From Betaproteobacteria bacterium (lineage in GTDB: Bacteria > Pseudomonadota > Gammaproteobacteria > Burkholderiales > SG8-39), in the NCBI GenBank assembly GCA_947466535.1, contig CANIEV010000006.1, positions 1-52,632 of the forward strand: a stretch of DNA of 52,632 bases, read 5' to 3'. This document shows, in pieces, positions 34,006 to 42,730 of the stretch; position 1 is the stretch's first letter, and each line of letters opens with the position of its first letter. Both the position numbers and the translations under genes were made by a program. The notes below the pieces were generated by a model. The model worked only from the letters and a program-made list of their open reading frames with translations, searched no databases and had not been told where the DNA came from.

Positions 34006-34815
34006 TCAAACAAGGCGCTTGCGAATCTGCGCCGACGCAAGATCGATCATGGACACGGTGAGCACGATGATGATCATCACCGCGCAGGTCTGGGCGTACT
34101 GGAAGCCGCGGATCACGTCCCAGAGCACCACGCCGATTCCGCCCGCGCCGACGATTCCCACCACGGCGGCGGAACGCACGTTGGATTCGAAGCGATAGAG
34201 CGTGTAGGAGATCCACAGCGGCATCACCTGTGGCAGCACGCCAAAGACAATCTCCTCCAGCGCGTTGGCGCCGGTGGCGCGGATGCCCTCCACCGGCTGC
34301 GGATCGATCGCCTCCACCGCTTCCGAGAACAGCTTGGCGAAAATGCCGGTGGTGTGCACGAAGATCGCAAGCACCCCCGCGAACGGCCCGAGGCCCACCG
34401 CCACAACAAACAACATCGCGAACACCATCTCGTTGATCGCGCGCGACGCATCCATGAGGCGGCGCACCGGCTGGTGCACCCATGCCGGCGTCAGGTTCGA
34501 CGAGCACAGCAGCCCGAACGGGACGCCGAAGACCACCGCGAGCGCCGTGCCCCAGAGTGCAATCTGCAGCGTGACCAGCATCTCCTTCGCGTAGTCGCGC
34601 CAGTCGCGGAAATCAGGAGGAAAGAATCCCGCCGCGTACTCCGCCATGTTGCCCGCGTCGCGGTAGAGCGCATCCGGACGGATATCGGCGCCCTTCCAGC
34701 TTGCGGCGAGCAATGCGAGGACCGCGCCCCAGGCGATCAGGGTTCCCCACGATCGGCGCGGCAGGGCGATCTCCGGCCCGGCTGCGGCGTTGAGTGCATT
34801 CACACTGCTATTCAA
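34006..34815 (-). CDS. phnE: Phosphonate ABC transporter permease PhnE
   Basis: PhnE, 269 residues, the inner-membrane permease of the PhnCDE importer. It has several hydrophobic segments and the EAA loop ([26 protein letters not shown]), then [21 protein letters not shown]. The start is TTG with GAGGTG 5-7 bp upstream. A strong terminator lies between phnD and this gene, so expression needs readthrough or RNA regulation. The HD oxygenase follows 22 bp downstream. Confidence 0.92.
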   Translation of the reverse strand: MNSSVNALNAAAGPEIALPRRSWGTLIAWGAVLALLAASWKGADIRPDALYRDAGNMAEYAAGFFPPDFRDWRDYAKEMLVTLQIALWGTALAVVFGVPFGLLCSSNLTPAWVHQPVRRLMDASRAINEMVFAMLFVVAVGLGPFAGVLAIFVHTTGIFAKLFSEAVEAIDPQPVEGIRATGANALEEIVFGVLPQVMPLWISYTLYRFESNVRSAAVVGIVGAGGIGVVLWDVIRGFQYAQTCAVMIIIVLTVSMIDLASAQIRKRLV

Positions 34816-34826
34816 TGGCGCACCTC

Positions 34827-34855
34827 AAAAAAAGCCGGCGGTCCGAAGACCGCCG
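34827..34855 (-). terminator. Intrinsic terminator between phnD and phnE, UUCG loop
   Basis: On the minus strand CGGCGGTC-TTCG-GACCGCCG is followed closely by TTTTTTT. An 8-bp stem with the very stable C(UUCG)G tetraloop lies 12 bp before the phnE start. Confidence 0.9.
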
Positions 34856-34911
34856 CAAGTCAAGCGTACAGAGAGTGGAACATGACAACCAGGAAACACC
34901 GTTAAATCAGA

Positions 34912-35889
34912 TCACCTGCTCGCAACGAGCAGTCGATTCAGTTCGGCAAGCCTCGCCTCGATCTGGGCGATCTTCGCCTGCTTCTCGGCCGGAGCCATCG
35001 CGGTATCGGCTTCGAGCTTGTTCTTGTCGCGCACCAGTTCGAGTTGACGCGTGGGGATGAGCTGCGCATCCGACGAGGCGCGAAAGCCGGCGAGCCCGAG
35101 CGTCGCAAGCACGCTCTTTTCCGCATCCGACTTTCCGTACCCGGTGAAGAATTCCTTCACCGGCTGCTTGATCTCGGCCGCAAGATCCTTGCGCCAGACC
35201 AGAGGATCGGCGGCGATCAGCGGCGAGCGCCAGATTTCGCGTACCAGGGCCGCCTTGTCCGGAGCGGTCATCTTCAGCCGGTCGAGGCTCTCGTTGTTGT
35301 TGGTCGCCAGATCCACATGCTTGTTGGCCACCGCCAACAGGTTGGTTTCATGATTCGCCGCGCGCATGCCCTTGAAATCCTTGCGCGCATCCAGCTTGTT
35401 CAGGGCAAACGCGTAGTAGCCTGGCACAAGGTTCCCCGAGGTGGAGTTCGGATCGCCCATGCCGAGCGTGAGGGTCTTCGCGTTCTTCACCACATCCTCG
35501 ATCGAGCGCAGCGGGCTGTCCCGGTGCACCACCAGCAGCGACCAGTACCCGGGCGCGCCGTCCTTGGAGAGGGTCTGCACGAACACCTCGCCGCTCGCGC
35601 GATCCACCGCTTCCATCGCGGACTTGTTGCCGTACCAGGCAACCTGGACCTTGTTGAAGCGCATCGCCTCGATGATGCCGGCGTAATCGGAGGCGAAGAA
35701 CGCGTTCACCTTGATTCCGGTGCGCTTTTGCATGTCATCGAGCAGCGGCCCCCAGGAGGATTTGAGGTTCTGCGTCGACTCGGTGGCGATGATGCCGAAG
35801 TTGATTTCCTTACCCGCCTGCGCACCGGCGGATGTCGCGACTGCGACGCCGGCCATAGCGAGGACTGCAACGACAATTTTTTTCATCAT
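34912..35889 (-). CDS. phnD: Phosphonate ABC transporter substrate-binding protein PhnD
   Basis: PhnD, 325 residues, a periplasmic phosphonate-binding protein. It has a signal peptide (MMKKIVVAVLAMAGVAVATSAGAQA) and the domain start INFGIIATESTQNLKSSWGPLL; AWYGNKSAMEAVDRA and NNNESLDRLK are typical. The start at 35889 has GGAG 8 bp upstream. The C-terminal ~40 residues are a charged helix (LARELNR-type, ELVRDKNKLEADTAM). phnC lies directly upstream and a terminator directly downstream. Confidence 0.92.
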   Translation of the reverse strand: MMKKIVVAVLAMAGVAVATSAGAQAGKEINFGIIATESTQNLKSSWGPLLDDMQKRTGIKVNAFFASDYAGIIEAMRFNKVQVAWYGNKSAMEAVDRASGEVFVQTLSKDGAPGYWSLLVVHRDSPLRSIEDVVKNAKTLTLGMGDPNSTSGNLVPGYYAFALNKLDARKDFKGMRAANHETNLLAVANKHVDLATNNNESLDRLKMTAPDKAALVREIWRSPLIAADPLVWRKDLAAEIKQPVKEFFTGYGKSDAEKSVLATLGLAGFRASSDAQLIPTRQLELVRDKNKLEADTAMAPAEKQAKIAQIEARLAELNRLLVASR

Positions 35890-35918
35890 CTGCTTTGCTC
35901 CGGTTTGAATACGGGAAT

Positions 35919-36776
35919 TCATGCCGCGTTTTGCGAGGCGAGCGCCCAGCCGTGCGCACCCGCCGCTTCGGCGGCGGGAACACGGGGCGCGGACTCGGGC
36001 GCGAGAAGTTCGTCAAGCTGTGCGCCATAGAGTTCGCGCAGCCGGGGCGGTGTCAGCATGGCGCTCGGCCCGTCGAACACCACGCGGCCGCCCTTGAGCG
36101 CAACCGTGCGGGGGCAATAGCGCATCGCATAGTCCACCTGGTGCAGGGAGACGAGCACCGTGACCCCGAGTTCGCGATTGATGCCGGCAAGGAGTTCCAT
36201 CACACGACGTGAGGATTCCGGATCGAGCGAGGCAATCGGTTCGTCCGCGAGGATCACCTTTGCCTGCTGGACCAGAGCGCGAGAAATGGCCGCGCGCTGC
36301 TGCTGGCCTCCGGAGAGCGTCGATGCGCGCTGGAATGCGCATTCGGCGATGCCCACCCGCGCCAGGGCCTCGATGCCCTTGCGGAGCTCATCATCGGTGA
36401 AGCGGCGAACGAGGCTGCGCCAGAGAGGCACCCGGTGCAGCGTGCCCGCCAGCACATTGGTGATCACCGGCAGGCGACCGACGAGGTTGAATTGCTGGAA
36501 TACGAAACCGATGCCGGCGCGGATGTCGCGGATGTCGCGCGAAAGCCTGCCTTCTGACTGGACGGCCCGGCCGAACACCTCGATGCTGCTGCCGGGCGCA
36601 GAGTCACCTGCAACGAGTCCGCACAGGTGGCGCAGCAGGGTGGATTTACCCGACCCCGACGCGCCGATCAGCGCAACCATTTCGCCCGGCTGGACGCGCA
36701 GGCACACGGCATCCAGCGCCTTGCGCTGTTTGCCAAAGGACTTGCTCAGGTTTTCAACAACAATGGCGGCGCTCAT
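35919..36776 (-). CDS. phnC: Phosphonate ABC transporter ATP-binding protein PhnC
   Basis: PhnC, 285 residues. Walker [10 protein letters not shown], signature [15 protein letters not shown], Walker [13 protein letters not shown] and switch VSLHQVDYA. The ATG at 36776 ([16 protein letters not shown]) is preferred over GTG at 36800 because homology begins there. The C-terminal ~30 residues ([15 protein letters not shown]) extend past the usual end. It is the first gene of the leftward phnCDE-HD operon. Confidence 0.93.
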   Translation of the reverse strand: MSAAIVVENLSKSFGKQRKALDAVCLRVQPGEMVALIGASGSGKSTLLRHLCGLVAGDSAPGSSIEVFGRAVQSEGRLSRDIRDIRAGIGFVFQQFNLVGRLPVITNVLAGTLHRVPLWRSLVRRFTDDELRKGIEALARVGIAECAFQRASTLSGGQQQRAAISRALVQQAKVILADEPIASLDPESSRRVMELLAGINRELGVTVLVSLHQVDYAMRYCPRTVALKGGRVVFDGPSAMLTPPRLRELYGAQLDELLAPESAPRVPAAEAAGAHGWALASQNAA

Positions 36777-36845
36777 GCTCGTTCTCGCGACTGCCGGCAC
36801 ATCGCCGGGATGCGATGAACTCTAGGGCGCCTGTGTTACATCGAC

Positions 36846-36863
36846 GCGACGGCCACATGACGC
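36846..36863 (-). promoter_or_regulatory. Weak candidate Pho box upstream of phnCDE
   Basis: On the minus strand GCGTCAT-GTGG-CCGTCGC matches the CTGTCAT-N4-CTGTCAY layout at 10 of 14 positions, 70 bp before phnC. The agreement is modest and could be chance. Confidence 0.28.
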
Positions 36864-37022
36864 TTTTGCTGCATTTATGTTGCAATCGCTCGTCGGCTTC
36901 CTATCGACCCGGTGCATGTGCGCAATGAGAACCCTGCATTGGACGCATCGCACAAGTCAGGATAGGGTGCGAAGCCGGCTTGCGACGCCAGATCGCGGCC
37001 GGGTGTCAAAGGAGGAGTGAAA

Positions 37023-37988
37023 ATGACCCAAAAAATCATCCGCATGGCCCTGCTGTGGGCTCTTGCCGTGCTCGCGTTGCCCTTGCAGGCGCAGGGCTTC
37101 CCGAACAAGCCCATTCGCCTGATGCTGGGCTACTCGCCGGGCGGCGGCATCGACGTGCTGAGCCGCGCCTTCGCGCAGCGCTTCGGCGACGCGCTCGGCC
37201 AGCAGATCGTGTTCGACAACAAGCCGGGCGCATCCGGCGCGATCGCGGCGGACCTGCTGACCAAGTCCGCGCCCGACGGGTACACGCTTTTCATCACCGA
37301 GACCGGCTACCTGGTTTTCTCGCAGCTCACGCCGAACACGCCCGATCCGCTCAAGGCCTTCCAGCCGGTCGCGCCTATCATGGCGCTACCGCTGCTGATC
37401 GCGGTGCCGGCGGATTCGCCTGCGAAGAACACCCGGGAACTGATCGCCATGCTCAAGGCGGACCCCGGCAAATACAGCTTCGGCATCCCGGGCATCGGCA
37501 CCATGCACCACCTCGGGTTCGAACTCTTCATGCAGCTCACCGGCATCAACGCAGTGCACATCGCCTACAAGGGAAGTCCGGCGATCATGCCCGACCTGAT
37601 CGGAGGCCGTCTTGCGATTGGCCTCCTGAGCACCACCGCCGCCGCGGGCCCGGAGAAGTCCGGCAAGCTCCGCGTAATTGCCACAATGACCGCACAGCGC
37701 ACGCCGATGTCGCCCGACTGGGCGGCGCTTGGCGAGATCCTGCCGAAGTTCGAAGCCACGCCGCGGATATTTTTCGTCGCCCCGGTGGGCGCGCCGCAGG
37801 CGGTGGTCGAGCGCCTGAACGAGGCCGCGCGCGCCGCGCTCGCGAAGCCCGACCTGAAGGAGATCTTCGAAAAAGGCGGCGCAATCCCCGCGACCGCCAC
37901 CCCCGAAGAACTTCGCCAGCAGATTGCGGAAGACTACAAACGCTGGGGCGAAGTGGCGAAAAAGGTCGGAGTCAGCAGCACGAACTAG
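37023..37988 (+). CDS. Bug/TctC-family tripartite tricarboxylate transporter binding protein
   Basis: A periplasmic solute-binding protein of 321 residues with a signal peptide (LLWALAVLALPLQAQ). Family motifs are FPNKPIRLMLGYSPGGGIDVLSR, ENKPGASG-type (DNKPGASGAIA) and PDGYTLF. GGAGG precedes the ATG at 37023; a GTG at 37017 is possible. No TctA/TctB membrane partners are nearby, which is usual for betaproteobacterial Bug proteins. The ligand is probably a carboxylate. Confidence 0.9.
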   Translation: MTQKIIRMALLWALAVLALPLQAQGFPNKPIRLMLGYSPGGGIDVLSRAFAQRFGDALGQQIVFDNKPGASGAIAADLLTKSAPDGYTLFITETGYLVFSQLTPNTPDPLKAFQPVAPIMALPLLIAVPADSPAKNTRELIAMLKADPGKYSFGIPGIGTMHHLGFELFMQLTGINAVHIAYKGSPAIMPDLIGGRLAIGLLSTTAAAGPEKSGKLRVIATMTAQRTPMSPDWAALGEILPKFEATPRIFFVAPVGAPQAVVERLNEAARAALAKPDLKEIFEKGGAIPATATPEELRQQIAEDYKRWGEVAKKVGVSSTN

Positions 37989-38572
37989 CCGGGCAACGGG
38001 CCGGCAAGCACCCTCTCGATTCGACGATCGGGCACCAGCCACATGATCGCCACCGCCACGTAAAGCGCAATCGCGATCCACGCGTGCACCAGGCACAGTG
38101 GGATCGCGGCCAGATAGCACGCAAGCGACACGATTCCCTTGGTGTCCTTGCCCAGCGCCCGCGCGAGGGCCGATTCCCTGCCATGGTGCGAGAGAAGCAC
38201 ACGGACCAGTATGAAATACGCCACGCCGCACATCAGCAGCACCACACCGTAGAGCGCCACCGGCGTGGCGGCAAAGTGGTTCTCGCCCATCCAGCCGGTG
38301 ACAAAGGGTATCAGCGACAGCCAGAACAGCAGGTGCAGGTTCGCCCAGAGCGCGCCCCCGCTCACCTTCTGCACCGCGTGCAGCAGATGGTGATGGTTGT
38401 TCCAGTAGATGCCGACGAACACGAAGCTCAGCACATACGACAGGAACACCGGCACCAGCGGCGCGAGTGTTGCGAAATCGGTTCCGTGCGGCACCTTCAT
38501 CTCCAGCACCATGATCGTGATGATGATCGCGATCACGCCATCGCTGAACGCTTCCAGCCGTCCCTTGCCCAT
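37985..38572 (-). CDS. TMEM175-family (DUF1211) membrane protein, putative K+ channel
   Basis: A protein of 195 residues with about six transmembrane segments. The family signature RxxxFSD is present as RLEAFSDGVIAI at the N-terminus, followed by IITIMVLEMKVP. Bacterial TMEM175 proteins form tetrameric potassium-leak channels. Its stop overlaps the end of the convergent TctC gene by 4 bp and its start abuts the Nudix stop, so it is in an operon with the Nudix gene. Confidence 0.88.
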   Translation of the reverse strand: MGKGRLEAFSDGVIAIIITIMVLEMKVPHGTDFATLAPLVPVFLSYVLSFVFVGIYWNNHHHLLHAVQKVSGGALWANLHLLFWLSLIPFVTGWMGENHFAATPVALYGVVLLMCGVAYFILVRVLLSHHGRESALARALGKDTKGIVSLACYLAAIPLCLVHAWIAIALYVAVAIMWLVPDRRIERVLAGPLPG

Positions 38573-39472
38573 TCAATGCTCTCCCATGCCTGAATTGTCC
38601 TCGTCACCATGCCCGTCTCGACCGGATGATGTCAAACATCGACCGAGGCACTCACCCGCGACCAGCGCTGCATCCACCGTGAATTCGCCAGGACGCTGCA
38701 TCTGCCGCGCTACATCGCCGACATCCATCAGCCGGAATTCCGCGACCTCGCCGTCTCGGTTGACCGGCACAAAACCCTGCGGCAACTCGAGGTCGAAGAG
38801 TTCAATGCGCTGGGCATCGACGCCTTCCGGATCACGGCGGCGAAAGCGCAGGGTGCCGCATCGTTTCGCCTTGCGCGCAAGTTCCTCCGGAATGCCGGCT
38901 TCTTCCCCGCATTCCTTCAACAGGGTAGCCCAGGCATTCGTATCGGCCGCAATGCCGCCCGCGACGATGTTGTCTAGACGGTCCGGATCGACCGATTTGG
39001 CCGGACTGCGGCGCGCAATCCACATCGACATTCCCTGCGGCGTCCGCACCAGGCCGTTCAGGTGCGAAGCGTGGCTTTCGATGCCGAACAGCTTTCGCGC
39101 CGCGCGTTCCATGCGAAACAGTTCCGGTTCGGTGCCACCGCCCTGCGCGCCTCGCGGTGGAACGCGATAGGCCTCGTCGCGCCAGCCGGTGACCACGCCG
39201 TCTTCACGCAGGCGTTGCAGCACTTCGGCGAGCGCAAGGCTGCGCGTCGCCGCCGAATCGAGGCCGGGCGCAAAACTCACCCGCTCCCGCTCCACCGTGA
39301 ATGCCTCCGGCCAACGGGTAAGCCGTTGCGCAAGTTCAGGCAGCATCCAGCCCACCGGACGCTCGCCGACACAAAACCGCAACAAGCCCGCCGAATCGAA
39401 CTGCAGTTCGCTCTCGAGCCAGGACGGCAGAGGCGCACGCGGCGCAGGTGTCAGAAAAATCCGTCCGGTCAC
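38573..39472 (-). CDS. Nudix hydrolase with N-terminal DUF4743 domain
   Basis: A protein of 299 residues. An N-terminal DUF4743 region (WLESELQFDSAGLLRFCVGERPVG) is followed by a Nudix fold. The Nudix box is degenerate: GGIAADTNAWATLLKECGEEAG ends with the right KECGEEAGI pattern, but Thr replaces the first Glu and Lys replaces Arg, as in the thiamine-pyrophosphokinase-linked subgroup. It may cleave damaged thiamine diphosphate or other nucleoside diphosphate derivatives; substrate unknown. Confidence 0.85.
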   Translation of the reverse strand: MTGRIFLTPAPRAPLPSWLESELQFDSAGLLRFCVGERPVGWMLPELAQRLTRWPEAFTVERERVSFAPGLDSAATRSLALAEVLQRLREDGVVTGWRDEAYRVPPRGAQGGGTEPELFRMERAARKLFGIESHASHLNGLVRTPQGMSMWIARRSPAKSVDPDRLDNIVAGGIAADTNAWATLLKECGEEAGIPEELARKAKRCGTLRFRRRDPEGVDAQRIELFDLELPQGFVPVNRDGEVAEFRLMDVGDVARQMQRPGEFTVDAALVAGECLGRCLTSSGRDGHGDEDNSGMGEH

Positions 39473-39546
39473 GATACGGTCATGCCCGGGCGCTAGTGTT
39501 CACAAAACCGCAAATCTGCGGACAGTCGGACGAAAAAGGAGCCCAC

Positions 39547-39741
39547 ATGATCACCACGGAAAAGGATATCGAGGAAAGTCAGCAACGCACGCCGGCCAAC
39601 GCCCCAAGCCTAGTGCTTGCTGCGCTTGCAATCATCGGCAGGACACGTGCGAACTGGAGAGAGGTACCTGCGGGTGCGGCTAATGGCCACGCATCGGCAA
39701 CCAGAGAACGAGTTGCGGAAAAGCGATCAGCAATCCGGTGA
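39547..39741 (+). CDS. Possible small protein of unknown function
   Basis: A 64-residue frame starting MITTEKDIEESQQRT with AAGGAG 5 bp before the ATG and a hydrophobic stretch SLVLAALAIIG. It runs 62 bp into the 3' end of the convergent dctM gene, and its second half looks like antisense to it. It may be the 5' remnant of a lost gene. Only the ribosome site and the first ~30 residues argue for it. Confidence 0.25.
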   Translation: MITTEKDIEESQQRTPANAPSLVLAALAIIGRTRANWREVPAGAANGHASATRERVAEKRSAIR

Positions 39742-40972
39742 ACAGCACCATCATCATGAAGAACGGGAAAGCGGCTTTCGCGACTTCCGCGGTGGTGGAT
39801 TTGGCGAGTCCCTGGATGACAAACATCGCGAAGCCCACCGGCGGCGTGACTTCGGCCATTTCCACCGTCACGACAAGAAAGATTCCGAACCACACCGGGT
39901 CGTAACCTGCCGCCTTCACCAACGGCATCACGATCGGCAGGGTCAGCACGATGCTCGAGATGCCGTCGAGCGCTGTGCCAAGGATCAGGTACACCACGAG
40001 CAGCATCGCGATCAGGCCGAGGGGCCCGAGACCGAGCGGCTCGATCATCGCCGCCACCGCCTGCGGCACGCCGAGATAGCTCATCGCGGTCGACACGAAA
40101 CCCGCGCCGATCAGGATCAGCCCGATCATGGACGTCGTCACCGCGGTGCCCGACAGCGCATCGCGCAGATTGGCCCAGGAGAGGCCGCCCGACAGCGCCG
40201 CCAGAATCAGGGCTCCCGCCACACCGACCGCCGCCGCCTCGTTCGGCGTGGCGATACCCGCGATCATCGAGCCGATGATCAGGGCAATCAATGAGGTGAG
40301 CGGCAGCACGTTCTTGAGCGCCGCGATGCGCTGCGGCCAGGTGTAGCGTTCCCGGTCGGCGGGAATCATCGAGGGCTTCCACCACACCAGCGCGACGATG
40401 GTGGCGCTGAACAGGAACGCGAGGAGCAGACCGGGAATGATCCCGGCAAGAAACAGATCGAGCAGCGACACCTGCGCAAGCACGCTGTAGACCACCATAA
40501 CGATCGACGGCGGAATGAGAAAACCGAGCGTGCCCGCACCCGCGAGCGATCCCATCGAGAGCGCCTTGTCGTAGCCGCGTTTGAGCAACTCGCCCAGGGT
40601 GATGCGCCCGATCGTGGCGGCGGTGGCCGCCGACGACCCCGACACCGCCGCAAACAGGGCGCAGGCCGCGATGTTCACATGCACCAGCCGGCCGGGAATC
40701 CATGTCGTCCACGGCGCGAGCGCATCGAACAGGGACGACGCAAGCCTGGTCCGGAACAGGATTTCCGCCATGAGGATGAACAAGGGCAAGGTCACCAGTT
40801 CGGTGATGGTCGCGGTGTTCCAGCTGATCTGGCCAAGCAGCACGCTCACCGGCATCGGCTTGAACAGCGCAAGCCCGATCACGCCCGTCCCGAGCAGCGC
40901 AAGGCCGATCCATACCCCGCCGCCTAGCAGCAGGAGCAGGATCACGAGTGCGGATATCGCGGTGAGCGTCAT
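39680..40972 (-). CDS. dctM: TRAP transporter large permease DctM
   Basis: The DctM/ITM-family permease of 430 residues with about twelve membrane segments, carrying Na+-coupled transport in TRAP systems. Typical segments are LPLFILMAEILFRTRLASSLFDA, VSGSSAATAATIG and LIPPSIVMVVYSVLAQVS. It follows dctQ by 25 bp. The ligand is a carboxylate delivered by DctP, probably linked to the hydantoinase-like enzyme of the same operon. Confidence 0.93.
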   Translation of the reverse strand: MTLTAISALVILLLLLGGGVWIGLALLGTGVIGLALFKPMPVSVLLGQISWNTATITELVTLPLFILMAEILFRTRLASSLFDALAPWTTWIPGRLVHVNIAACALFAAVSGSSAATAATIGRITLGELLKRGYDKALSMGSLAGAGTLGFLIPPSIVMVVYSVLAQVSLLDLFLAGIIPGLLLAFLFSATIVALVWWKPSMIPADRERYTWPQRIAALKNVLPLTSLIALIIGSMIAGIATPNEAAAVGVAGALILAALSGGLSWANLRDALSGTAVTTSMIGLILIGAGFVSTAMSYLGVPQAVAAMIEPLGLGPLGLIAMLLVVYLILGTALDGISSIVLTLPIVMPLVKAAGYDPVWFGIFLVVTVEMAEVTPPVGFAMFVIQGLAKSTTAEVAKAAFPFFMMMVLFTGLLIAFPQLVLWLPMRGH

Positions 40973-40997
40973 TGCGGATTCGCCGATTCAGGAATGG

Positions 40998-41543
40998 TCA
41001 GTCGATGCGCTCGAGAGGCTCGCTGCCCGGCGCATGTTCCGGCGGCTCGCCGCGGAACTGGCGCACAAGGTAGGCGAACAGTTGCGCCGAAAACAGCACC
41101 GACCCGACCGTCACCACCGCCTGGAACGGCCAGAGCAGCGAGTTGCTTGGCTGGAAGGAACGAGTGCCATCGACATGCGCAGCCCAGGTGAGGTGGCCAA
41201 TCGCCCAGGTGAGATAGATCGCGAGCGCAAGCGACACCGCCACCGCGCACATGTCGACGATGCGCGAGAGCGGCGCCGGCAGCCAGTCGAGGATCAGGCG
41301 CACACGCACATGCTGTCCGACGCGCAGGGCCTGCCCCGCGGCGAGCAGAAAGGCGCCCGCGGTCAGATACGTGGCCCATTCCCAGGCCCAGTCGAGGCTG
41401 AGCGAGAAGAACTTGCGACAAACCACCTCGGTGAGAACCATCACCACGACGAGCGCGATGCACGCGCCCGCCGCGGCACTCCCCGCGACGCAAAGCCGGT
41501 CGATGCCGCGCAACAGCGCCTTCACCCGGCCCGTCCCGCGCAT
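40998..41543 (-). CDS. dctQ: TRAP transporter small permease DctQ
   Basis: The four-helix DctQ subunit of 181 residues. LVVVMVLTEVVCRKFFSLSLDWAWEWATYLTAGAFLLAA is split across helices 1 and 2 and the end is hydrophilic (FRGEPPEHAPGSEP). No good ribosome site precedes 41543; starts a few codons in are possible. It is located between dctP and dctM. Confidence 0.88.
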   Translation of the reverse strand: MRGTGRVKALLRGIDRLCVAGSAAAGACIALVVVMVLTEVVCRKFFSLSLDWAWEWATYLTAGAFLLAAGQALRVGQHVRVRLILDWLPAPLSRIVDMCAVAVSLALAIYLTWAIGHLTWAAHVDGTRSFQPSNSLLWPFQAVVTVGSVLFSAQLFAYLVRQFRGEPPEHAPGSEPLERID

Positions 41544-41568
41544 GAGAAATCGCGCAATAACATGCTTG

Positions 41569-41607
41569 TTATTTCTTCACCCGCACGCGTCTTACTTCTT
41601 CACCCGC
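41569..41607 (-). repeat. Duplicated 3' end of dctP
   Basis: In gene sense GCGGGTGAAGAAGTAA (41592-41607, the last codons and stop of dctP) is repeated as GCGGGTGAAGAAATAA (41569-41584), 15 of 16 bases identical, just beyond the stop. Confidence 0.75.
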
Positions 41608-42611
41608 GACCGGTAGTCCTTGAGCAGGACGGGCACCGGGTCGCCGATGCGCTTGGCAAAGTCTTCCTGCATCGCGACGCCGGCCTTCTGCAGGTCGGCG
41701 TGCAAGGGTGCCGCCGCGGGCGCAACGGTCATGCCGCGCTCGCGCACCGTAGACACGCTCTTGGAATCGTCTTCCTCGCTGATTTTCCAGAACCCGGGCT
41801 CCAGGTCTCGCGCCACCTTCTCCATCACCGCGCGCTGGTCGGGCGTGAGCTTGGCGTACGCACCGAGGTTCACCGCGAGCACGTTCGAGGACCAGATGTG
41901 ATTGGTCTTGTAGGCGAACTTCAGGTGCTCCCAGAAGCGCGAATCCACCGCGGTCGCCCCCGAGGTGGTGACACCGCCCAGCGCGCCCGAGGCAAGCGCC
42001 GGCATCATGTCGGCAAAGGTCATCTGCACCGGCACCATGCCGATCGCCTTTACCAGCTCCGAGGTGTTGCGGTCGGTGGTGCGGACCTTCATGTCCTTGA
42101 CATCGGCGGTGCGGGCCACCGCCGTCTTGGTGAAGATGTACTGGTTCGGCCAGGGCACCATGTAGAGCATCTTCTGGCCGAACTTCGCGAACACCTTGTC
42201 GTACTCGGGACGGATCACGTTGTGCAGGGTGCGCAGCTGCGCATAGTCGTCAGCGAGATAGGGCAGCGCCTCGAGGCCGAAGATCGGCGCATCGCCGACC
42301 TGTTGCGGGGCGTTGTATTCCGCGAGCGGCACGATGCCGTCGCGCACCGCGCGCATCGACTCCGGTCCCTTGAGGCCGAGCTGTCCGCCCGCCTTCACCG
42401 TGATCTTCACCTGGCCGTTGGTCGCCTTGTCGACCGCCTCGGCGTAGGCAATCGCATTCTTGGTGTGGAAATTTCCCGGGGGCCAGGCAACCGCCATGTC
42501 CCACGCGGCCTGGGCAAGCGCGGAACCGCTTGCTGCGACCGATGCGGCAAGCAAGGCGGTCCGCACAAGCTGCACCCGCGTTGCGACACTGATTTTCCGT
42601 TTCGTGGTCAT
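41592..42611 (-). CDS. dctP: TRAP transporter solute-binding protein DctP
   Basis: A periplasmic binding protein of 339 residues with a signal peptide (AALLAASVAASGSALAQA). It has the DctP features NAIAYAEAVDKATNGQVKITV and VRTTDRNTSELVKAIGMVPVQM, the latter holding the ligand-contact Arg. AGGAG precedes the start. It lies between the hydantoinase gene and dctQ in one leftward operon. Confidence 0.92.
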   Translation of the reverse strand: MTTKRKISVATRVQLVRTALLAASVAASGSALAQAAWDMAVAWPPGNFHTKNAIAYAEAVDKATNGQVKITVKAGGQLGLKGPESMRAVRDGIVPLAEYNAPQQVGDAPIFGLEALPYLADDYAQLRTLHNVIRPEYDKVFAKFGQKMLYMVPWPNQYIFTKTAVARTADVKDMKVRTTDRNTSELVKAIGMVPVQMTFADMMPALASGALGGVTTSGATAVDSRFWEHLKFAYKTNHIWSSNVLAVNLGAYAKLTPDQRAVMEKVARDLEPGFWKISEEDDSKSVSTVRERGMTVAPAAAPLHADLQKAGVAMQEDFAKRIGDPVPVLLKDYRSRVKK

Positions 42612-42673
42612 GCGATTTCTCCTGTGGTGGCGTTCGTCATTTGCTGCGTTTCAGGTTCGTCATCCGCCGCTTC

Positions 42674-42730
42674 AACCGGTGGCGGTCATCTCAGCCGACG
42701 GCGGTCCTATCAACCGACGGCAGTCACAAA
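42674..42730 (-). repeat. Three tandem 19-bp copies of the hyuAB 3' end
   Basis: 42674-42692, 42693-42711 and 42712-42730 are degenerate copies of a 19-bp unit with core CCGACGGCGGTC. The last one is the coding end of hyuAB; the other two lie beyond the stop, and each brings its own TGA. Confidence 0.7.

Noticed and set aside
38573-39472. Nudix box with Thr and Lys substitutions taken as an inactive enzyme
   Set aside because: The DUF4743 subgroup commonly departs from the canonical box; the EE of KECGEEAG that binds metal is kept.
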